A stretch of 64,000 nucleotides of DNA from Microlunatus soli (GTDB lineage: Bacteria > Actinomycetota > Actinomycetes > Propionibacteriales > Propionibacteriaceae). The translations under genes and the position numbers were made by a program. The DNA is taken from assembly GCF_900105385.1 (NCBI RefSeq), contig NZ_LT629772.1:3782001-3846000 (forward strand). The letters are read 5' to 3'. Under the pieces are notes generated by a model, which was given only the letters and a program-made list of their open reading frames with translations, did no database searches and had not been told where the DNA came from. Positions 58,874 through 64,000 of the stretch are shown here, in pieces (positions within the stretch are counted from its first letter, which is position 1; each line of letters opens with the position of its first letter).

Positions 58874-60423
58874 ACCCGGCTGCTTCCCGGCAGGTCGAGG
58901 ACCTGCCCGTCGTCGTGAAGTTTCTCTTGCAGGGCGTCGATCCGGACCTGATGCACGTCACCGTGGGCGGTCGGATCGGCGACGGTCAAGGCGGCGGCGA
59001 TACCGGCAGCGTGGCCGAGCATCTGATACTGCGGCTCCATCCTGATCGAGGAGAAGGCAACATGCGAGGCCGACAGACAGACCGGCACGATGAGGTTGTC
59101 GATCCGGTCGGGGAGCATCGCCCGGTACGGGATCGGATACGGCGGCACGGCCACCGACAGGTAGCCCTCGTTGAAGACGTGTGCCACCGGATCCGGGTGT
59201 TCGTAGGCCCATCGCCAACAGCGTTGCACCTCGCGGATGTCGAGGTGATAGCTGCCGAGCGCCACCACATCGGGCCACCGCCGCCCGGTGGCGAGGTCGT
59301 GTTGGGTGAGCAGCACCTGCGACGTCATCCGGCGGGCTTCGCGGACATACAGCTGATGCGGCAGATGGTCGGTGTCGACGAACTCGTCCGGCGGCAGCCC
59401 CCAGGTCAGGAACTCCTCGCGCACCCGCGACGGTACCGCCGGGTCATGACCGAGGAAGTAGAGGAAGTCGCGGGTGTGATCGAGATGGTGCTGTCTGATC
59501 AGCTCCCGCTGGTCGGAATCGGCGTCGGGATAGCTCCAGTTGCTGCCGTCCAGCACCGACAGCGAGAACGGGCCGAGGGAGTTGCCGTCGCACTTGCCGC
59601 CCGGAAGATTCGGCGTCAGGCCGATCAGCCAGCCGGCGGTCAGCTCGAAGCCGGTCCGTCGATAGTGGTCGAGCAGTCGGCGGACCAGTTCGAAATCGGC
59701 CGGATCGTAGCCCGGGCGTCGCTCCGGTTCGATCCGGTCGGCGGCCTGCGTCAGGCAGACCCGGTAGCCGTAGCTCATCACCCCGCCGTCGCCGCAGCCG
59801 ACGTCGACCAGCGGCCGGTCGTGGATGCCGGGCAGCAGCGACCCCTCGCGGCGACCGGTCGGGTCGTCGACGAAGGGGGAGAAGCCGGTCGGAAAGCTGT
59901 GCCGTCCCGGCATCATTTCCTGCCTGCCGGCCAGCGATTCGCCGTAGCGGCTGCGGTCCTCGCGGCCGACCCGGTACGGGACTCCGGCGGCCGCCAGCAG
60001 GTCACCCTCGTACGACGCGTCGATGATCACCGCCGGGTCGAATCGATGCTCGCCGCAGCGAACGCCGACGATGCTGCCGGCGGAGGTCTCGACGTCGGTC
60101 AGCGGTGCGTCCAGGACGACGTCGACACCCGCCTCGCTCAACCACCGTTCGAAGATCGACTCGGCGACCTTCGGCTCCGGCCCGGCATGGTGACCGATCG
60201 GCACCCCGTAGTGTTCGGCGATCTGCTGCCGGAAGCGGGCGGCGTACCCGCCGAGCACCCGGATGTCGCCGACGTCGGTGTAGCCGAGTCCACCGGAGGT
60301 CATTCCGCCCAGGTGTCGCCCCGGTTCGACCAACGCCACCGATGCGCCGCGCTCGGCCGCGGCGACCGCCGCGCAGACGCCAGCACTGGTCGCCCCGTAG
60401 ACGACGACGTCGGCTCCGGTCAC
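58870..60423 (-). CDS. FAD-dependent oxidoreductase (FAD_oxidored/PF12831-like)
   Basis: Flavoprotein of 517 aa. The N-terminal dinucleotide-binding segment reads V-V-V-Y-G-A-T-S-A-G-V (residues 6-16), with the acidic end of beta2 in L-V-E-P-G and the G-G-M-T-S-G-G-L-G motif characteristic of the family found with polysaccharide-utilisation genes (annotated at times as xanthan-lyase-like). The C-terminus has Y-Q-M-L-G-H-A-A-G-I-A-A closing the FAD site. No signal peptide. GTG start overlaps the hydrolase stop (GTGA) and the stop overlaps the MBL start (ATGA). Reaction unknown; oxidation of a sugar or glycoside is likely from context. Confidence 0.87.
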   Translation of the reverse strand: MTGADVVVYGATSAGVCAAVAAAERGASVALVEPGRHLGGMTSGGLGYTDVGDIRVLGGYAARFRQQIAEHYGVPIGHHAGPEPKVAESIFERWLSEAGVDVVLDAPLTDVETSAGSIVGVRCGEHRFDPAVIIDASYEGDLLAAAGVPYRVGREDRSRYGESLAGRQEMMPGRHSFPTGFSPFVDDPTGRREGSLLPGIHDRPLVDVGCGDGGVMSYGYRVCLTQAADRIEPERRPGYDPADFELVRRLLDHYRRTGFELTAGWLIGLTPNLPGGKCDGNSLGPFSLSVLDGSNWSYPDADSDQRELIRQHHLDHTRDFLYFLGHDPAVPSRVREEFLTWGLPPDEFVDTDHLPHQLYVREARRMTSQVLLTQHDLATGRRWPDVVALGSYHLDIREVQRCWRWAYEHPDPVAHVFNEGYLSVAVPPYPIPYRAMLPDRIDNLIVPVCLSASHVAFSSIRMEPQYQMLGHAAGIAAALTVADPTAHGDVHQVRIDALQEKLHDDGQVLDLPGSSRV

Positions 60424-62177
60424 CCGATCACCTCGCGGTAGCGCCGCCAGCTGTCGGCGACCAGTCGAAGATGATCATCGCCGATCGGTTCGCCGGAGTT
60501 GTCGATCAGGTCTGTGTAGTAGAGAGCCGGAACGCCCAGGTCGGGTTGCAGTGCGGTGTAGTCCAGCCACTGCTCGAGGTTGGGCATCGGCCACTGGTCG
60601 GTGTCGATCGGCAGGTCCGGCAGCACACTGCGCGCGATCAGCTGTCGCATTCTCATCTGCTGCGGCACCGGGACGGGGACGCCTCCCGGATCCCGCTCGG
60701 TGATGTCGTTCAACCTGATCATGTCGGTGACATCGGCGAAGAGCGGATTGACGGTATGGGTGATGATCAAGGCATCCGGCTTGCTGTTCTTGGCTGCGTC
60801 GGCGAGAGTGGCGAGCAGCCGGTGCAGCCCGGCGACTCCCCACGGTCCTGTTCCGTGCATTCCGGTCCCGCTCGGCGTGCGTTGGGTGAAGTCGATCTTG
60901 AAGCCGTCGGCGTCCAGTCCGTCGGCAGCCAGCAGCCGTCGGATGATCATGGTCAGCCGATGCCGATAGCGCGGGTTGCCCGGATCGACCGCGACCGGGC
61001 GACCGGACTGGTCGGTGATGCACTCGTCGACCGGCAGGCCGGTCGGATCCCAGGCCTTCCACCACAGCAACACACGCTGTCCGGCGGCGTGCCGATCGGC
61101 GATCCAGCCGCGCAGATCGGGCCATCGGTCGGGGTCCGGTTCGGCGGTGCCGTACTCGAGTTGCCAGCGGTCGTCGAGCACGATCGTGCCGGGAACGATG
61201 CCGGTCCCGGCCAGGCGATCCAGCCAACGGTCGTAGTGGTCCTGGCGGGACAGCTCCGCGGCAGCCAGGTCGCTGCCGGCCGCCGCCGCGCACTGGGCAC
61301 CCCAGCCGCAGAAGATCGGCTGCTGCCACCAGTCCGGCCTGGTCTCCGGCGCGGACAGGACAGGCGGTGTCAGGCCGTGCCGTCGGAGATCTTCGCGGTA
61401 GTCGGCGAGGGCCGTCGCCGGGCCCGCCGTCGGCCGCAGCACCACGGTGAGTTGCCAGCCGCCGTCGATCACCGTGTGGCCCTGATAATCCAGCTCCAGC
61501 AGATAGCCGCCGTCCAGCGGGCGGTAGCCGAGTTCGGTGAACGTGCAGTCGTCGATGCCGGCCCGCAGCCAGCAGCCGAGCCAACCATCGGCGGTGACCG
61601 GATCCTCCTCGGTGCGGAGCCCGAAGGCGTAACAGAACGGTCCGGGGGAGTAGATGCCGTGCAGCCGGCCGGGGTCGGCGTCACCGGTGACCGAGATCGT
61701 CGCCGGGACGGCGGCTGGTCGGGTGAACGAGACCGGCTCGGTGGGTGCCGGGACGAAGGTCGTCTCGAAACCGATGCCGGAACGGAAGGCGCCCGTCGCG
61801 CCGGAGGGGAGGACGGCTTCGCCGCCGAGCATCGTGACCCGGTCGAGGGCGCGCGGACGATCGGGGCTGATCATGAAGGTGATCGCGAGGTGATCGGGTC
61901 GGCAGTCCAGTCGGACCCGCGCCGACTGCCATGTCGACGAATGCAGCTCCTGAACGATCTCGACACGGCCGTCGGTGGCGGACGTGACGACCGGACCGGA
62001 CGTCGGGTACGCGGTGTCCCGCCCGTCCAGTGGATGGGCGGAGGCGATCAGGTTCAGCCGGCCCCAGGAGCGACCCTCGGGGTCGAACAGCTCGGCGCGG
62101 GGGCGGTTCCCGTCGAGCCGCAGCCGGTAGGTTGCGGCGCGGATCTCCCGGAGGTCGGGGTCGTAGCGGAGCTGCAT
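60420..62177 (-). CDS. Glycoside hydrolase, GH31/GH36-like (clan GH-D fold)
   Basis: Cytoplasmic glycosidase of about 585 aa. The N-terminal third is a beta-sandwich, followed by a TIM barrel with I-V-L-D-D-R-W-Q, L-L-W-W-K-A-W and the nucleophile motif G-F-K-I-D-F (Asp429), which fits alpha-galactosidase/alpha-glucosidase-type retaining enzymes. A second acid/base Asp is expected near D-Y-T or D-N-S-G in the C-terminal part. I cannot name the substrate; alpha-linked hexose of the same glycan is likely. ATG 62177 chosen; a GTG three codons earlier is possible. First gene of the operon, behind an operator palindrome. Confidence 0.8.
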   Translation of the reverse strand: MQLRYDPDLREIRAATYRLRLDGNRPRAELFDPEGRSWGRLNLIASAHPLDGRDTAYPTSGPVVTSATDGRVEIVQELHSSTWQSARVRLDCRPDHLAITFMISPDRPRALDRVTMLGGEAVLPSGATGAFRSGIGFETTFVPAPTEPVSFTRPAAVPATISVTGDADPGRLHGIYSPGPFCYAFGLRTEEDPVTADGWLGCWLRAGIDDCTFTELGYRPLDGGYLLELDYQGHTVIDGGWQLTVVLRPTAGPATALADYREDLRRHGLTPPVLSAPETRPDWWQQPIFCGWGAQCAAAAGSDLAAAELSRQDHYDRWLDRLAGTGIVPGTIVLDDRWQLEYGTAEPDPDRWPDLRGWIADRHAAGQRVLLWWKAWDPTGLPVDECITDQSGRPVAVDPGNPRYRHRLTMIIRRLLAADGLDADGFKIDFTQRTPSGTGMHGTGPWGVAGLHRLLATLADAAKNSKPDALIITHTVNPLFADVTDMIRLNDITERDPGGVPVPVPQQMRMRQLIARSVLPDLPIDTDQWPMPNLEQWLDYTALQPDLGVPALYYTDLIDNSGEPIGDDHLRLVADSWRRYREVIG

Positions 62178-62206
62178 GACAGCCACGCTGCCACGGATCG
62201 GCGGCA

Positions 62207-62226
62207 GTGTGGGAACGCTCCCACAC
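62207..62226. promoter_or_regulatory. LacI-type operator before the GH/FAD/MBL/LacI operon
   Basis: GTGTGGGAACGCTCCCACAC is a 20-bp palindrome with only the central A/T step asymmetric. It closely resembles the TGGGAGCGCTCCCA operator known for the actinobacterial repressor CebR. It lies 30-50 bp before the hydrolase start and 36 bp after the GH20 stop, so it would control the downstream operon separately from GH20. Confidence 0.72.
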
Positions 62227-62261
62227 CATGTCTCGCCCTGCGGACCGGTGCCCGACCAGGC

Positions 62262-63863
62262 TCAGGCGGTAGCGCCCTTCCGGTGGGCGGCGGGGCGTTG
62301 CCGCAGTCCGGTCCCGCCCCGTTGCCACGGCCGTGCACCGGACTCCGGCCGGTAGTCGACGCCAAGCAGGTCGAGACGAGTCAGATGACCGGCGAGCCGG
62401 TCGGAGAATTCCTGCCAGCTCCGGCCGTCGGGATCGGACCAGGCGACCTCGCTGTGCGCGCAGGCCCGGGGGAACAGCATGTACTGCACCCGCCGCATGG
62501 TCGGCATGTATTCGGTCCAGACCTGGCACTGGGTGCCGAGGATCTGATCATGAAGCTCGGCCGGGATGCCCTCGGTCGGCTCGAGGCTGTAGGCGCGTTC
62601 GGTGTCGATCAGTCCGCCGATGCTGTAGTACTCGTCCGGATCGTCGCTGGGGTAGTAGTCGAAGTAGGTCTTGCTGACCGGCGCCACCACGACCGGCAGG
62701 CCGCCCTGCGCGGCGGCGACGCCGTACTTCTCGTCCCGCCAGGCCATCGTGACCGCTCCGGCGAGGATGCCCTCGTCGTTGATCTCGTCCCAGCCGACCA
62801 ACTGCCGATCACGCTCGGCCAGCCAGTCCCGGAGTTGCTCGGTGAACCAGCGCTGCAGATGATCCGGCCCGGGCAGGCCGCGCTCGGCGGCCAGTTGCCG
62901 GGCTGCCGAACTCTCCTCCCACTCCGATCGCGGGCATTCGTCGCCGCCGACGTGGACGTAGCGGCTGGGGAAGATGTCCAGGACCTCTTCCCAGATGTCG
63001 AAGGCGAAGGCCAGGGCCTGGTCGGACATGTTGAGCACCTCGGGGAACACGCCCCAGGTGGTCGCGGCCCGGTAGCCGGTCCCGGGATGATTGCCGAGTT
63101 CCGGCATCGCCTCCAGCACAGCCAGGACGTGCCCGGGGAATTCGATCTCCGGCACGACGGTGATACCGCGCTGTTCGGCGTAGCTGACCAGCGCCCGAAG
63201 TTGATCTTGGCTGTAGAAGCCGCCGTGCGGGGTGCCGTCGCCGGCAGCCCAGTGCGGATTCTTCGTCTCGGTCCGCCAAGAGGAGATCTCGGTCAACTGC
63301 GGGTACTTCTTCGACTCGAACCGCCAACCCTGATCCTCGGTCAGGTGCAGGTGGAAGGTGTTGTATTTGTGCATCGCCAGCAGGTCGACGAGCCCGATCA
63401 GCTCGTGGTACGGCGTGAAATGCCGCCCGGTGTCGAGCATCACCCCACGCCAGGCGAACCGAGGCTCGTCCTCGATCTCGACGTACGGCACGGCAGTTCC
63501 GCCCCGGGATCCGTTTCGTAGGGCGGGTGCCGGACCGAAGCACGGCACCGGCAGCAGTTGCTTGAGCGTCTGGGCCGCCCAGTTGACGCCACGATCGTCG
63601 GCGGCAGTGATGGCGATCCCGTCGCCGTTCACCGTCAGCCGATATCCCTCCGGTGGCAACCCGTCGTCCTTGATCAACTTCAGGTCGCCGTGTTCGCCGG
63701 GAAGCAGGTCGCACCCGGTCCCGGGGCCGATCAGTCGCCGGACGATCGCCGCCCAGTCAACCGGGCCGGCGATGGCCGCAACAGAGGTCAGGGTGAAGGA
63801 GCCGTCTGCGACGGTCACCGAGCGTGGTTGGGGGAGCAGGTTGAGTGGCGTCGCAGCAGACAT
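62262..63863 (-). CDS. Beta-N-acetylhexosaminidase, glycoside hydrolase family 20
   Basis: Exo-hexosaminidase of 533 aa that removes terminal beta-GlcNAc or GalNAc by substrate-assisted catalysis. An N-terminal GH20b domain (about 1-130) precedes the barrel with R-G-V-M-L-D-T-G-R-H-F, H-L-H-L-T-E-D-Q-G-W and the catalytic pair Asp308-Glu309 in H-V-G-G-D-E-C. The conserved Trp in V-W-T-E-Y closes the pocket. No signal peptide, so intracellular like GH38. The ATG follows a TAGCGT-like -10 by six bases (leaderless). It is the furthest upstream enzyme of the glycan cluster on this strand. Confidence 0.93.
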   Translation of the reverse strand: MSAATPLNLLPQPRSVTVADGSFTLTSVAAIAGPVDWAAIVRRLIGPGTGCDLLPGEHGDLKLIKDDGLPPEGYRLTVNGDGIAITAADDRGVNWAAQTLKQLLPVPCFGPAPALRNGSRGGTAVPYVEIEDEPRFAWRGVMLDTGRHFTPYHELIGLVDLLAMHKYNTFHLHLTEDQGWRFESKKYPQLTEISSWRTETKNPHWAAGDGTPHGGFYSQDQLRALVSYAEQRGITVVPEIEFPGHVLAVLEAMPELGNHPGTGYRAATTWGVFPEVLNMSDQALAFAFDIWEEVLDIFPSRYVHVGGDECPRSEWEESSAARQLAAERGLPGPDHLQRWFTEQLRDWLAERDRQLVGWDEINDEGILAGAVTMAWRDEKYGVAAAQGGLPVVVAPVSKTYFDYYPSDDPDEYYSIGGLIDTERAYSLEPTEGIPAELHDQILGTQCQVWTEYMPTMRRVQYMLFPRACAHSEVAWSDPDGRSWQEFSDRLAGHLTRLDLLGVDYRPESGARPWQRGGTGLRQRPAAHRKGATA

Positions 63864-63885
63864 GCTCCAACGCTAACGCCTGCGA

Positions 63886-64000
63886 TCAGCCGAGCGCATC
63901 CAGTTCGGGCTGTCCGGTCAGGATGCAGAACTCGTTGCCCTCTGGATCGGCCAGCGTCACCCAACCGGTGCCGTCCGGACGGATGAAATCACCCCGGTGA
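63886..64000 (-). CDS. VOC/glyoxalase-like protein (3' end only)
   Basis: C-terminal 38 codons of a gene that continues beyond the window. The translation ends W-V-T-L-A-D-P-E-G-N-E-F-C-I-L, the typical last strand of glyoxalase/bleomycin-resistance-like proteins with the metal-ligand Glu. Stop at 63886, 22 bp before the GH20 start on the same strand. Function not assignable from the fragment. Confidence 0.75.
   Translation of the reverse strand, partial: HRGDFIRPDGTGWVTLADPEGNEFCILTGQPELDALG

Noticed and set aside
60105-63521. 1138-codon open frame on the plus strand
   Set aside because: Antisense to the FAD, GH31/36-like and GH20 genes with well-defined catalytic motifs; composition is that of a shadow frame.

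Overview
The window is chromosomal DNA from a high-GC actinobacterium. Evidence: strong G/C third-position bias; many genes whose GTG or ATG start sits 6-8 nt behind a -10 hexamer (leaderless transcripts); a DUF222/HNH protein; a KorAB-type 2-oxoacid:ferredoxin oxidoreductase; an RmlC-RmlD fusion. The gene mix suggests Propionibacteriales (Microlunatus-like); this is inference, as no rRNA or other phylogenetic marker except dnaE is present. I saw no rRNA, tRNA, CRISPR array, insertion sequence or prophage.

Layout, left part. 1-2.1 kb: two tandem glycine-betaine-type binding lipoproteins. 2.5-3.1 kb: two small secreted proteins that look like diverged paralogs. 3.3-5.4 kb: a TetR regulator translationally coupled to a drug-type MFS exporter, with an 18-bp palindrome in the promoter. 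5.4-9.6 kb: an M13 metallopeptidase and two near-identical aldo/keto reductases. 9.7-13 kb: dTDP-rhamnose genes rmlA <- -> rmlB-rmlCD. 13-18 kb: dehydrogenases, a VOC protein and MmyB-type, GntR and LysR regulators. 18.1-21.7 kb: dnaE. 21.7-27.6 kb: secreted GH3, secreted cyclophilin, an APH-like kinase and a DUF222/HNH protein carrying a Gly-Asp-His repeat linker. 27.9-33.1 kb: two more APH-like kinases, an LD-carboxypeptidase and two sugar-nucleotide enzymes, partly with different codon use.

Layout, right part. 33.4-35.6 kb: methyltransferase, acetyltransferase and RarD-type permease. 35.6-40.6 kb: korA-korB opposite a small cluster of NuoB-, NuoC-, YCII- and NuoI-like genes, suggesting a ferredoxin-linked electron-transfer module that lacks the NuoD and membrane subunits. 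40.6-45.7 kb: an acid-sugar catabolic locus (DUF1537 kinase; RraA-like, UxuA-like and enolase-superfamily enzymes; IclR). 45.8-47.1 kb: an aminotransferase coupled to a 47-residue acidic protein. 47.4-50.6 kb: sugar ABC transporter (binding protein and two permeases, no ATPase). 50.7-51.6 kb: UbiA prenyltransferase. 51.6-63.9 kb: a glycan-degradation locus with GH38 mannosidase, SIS and ROK proteins, a LacI regulator, a double metallo-beta-lactamase-fold protein, an FAD oxidoreductase, a GH31/36-like hydrolase and GH20 hexosaminidase.

The ABC transporter, the ROK-SIS-GH38 operon and the GH/FAD/MBL/LacI operon each have a CG-centred palindrome of the type TGGSANCGNTSCCA upstream. One LacI-controlled regulon for uptake and breakdown of a mannose/N-acetylhexosamine-containing glycan is the simplest reading. 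The strongest candidates for undescribed biology are this glycan locus, the KorAB/partial complex I module and the paired small secreted proteins.
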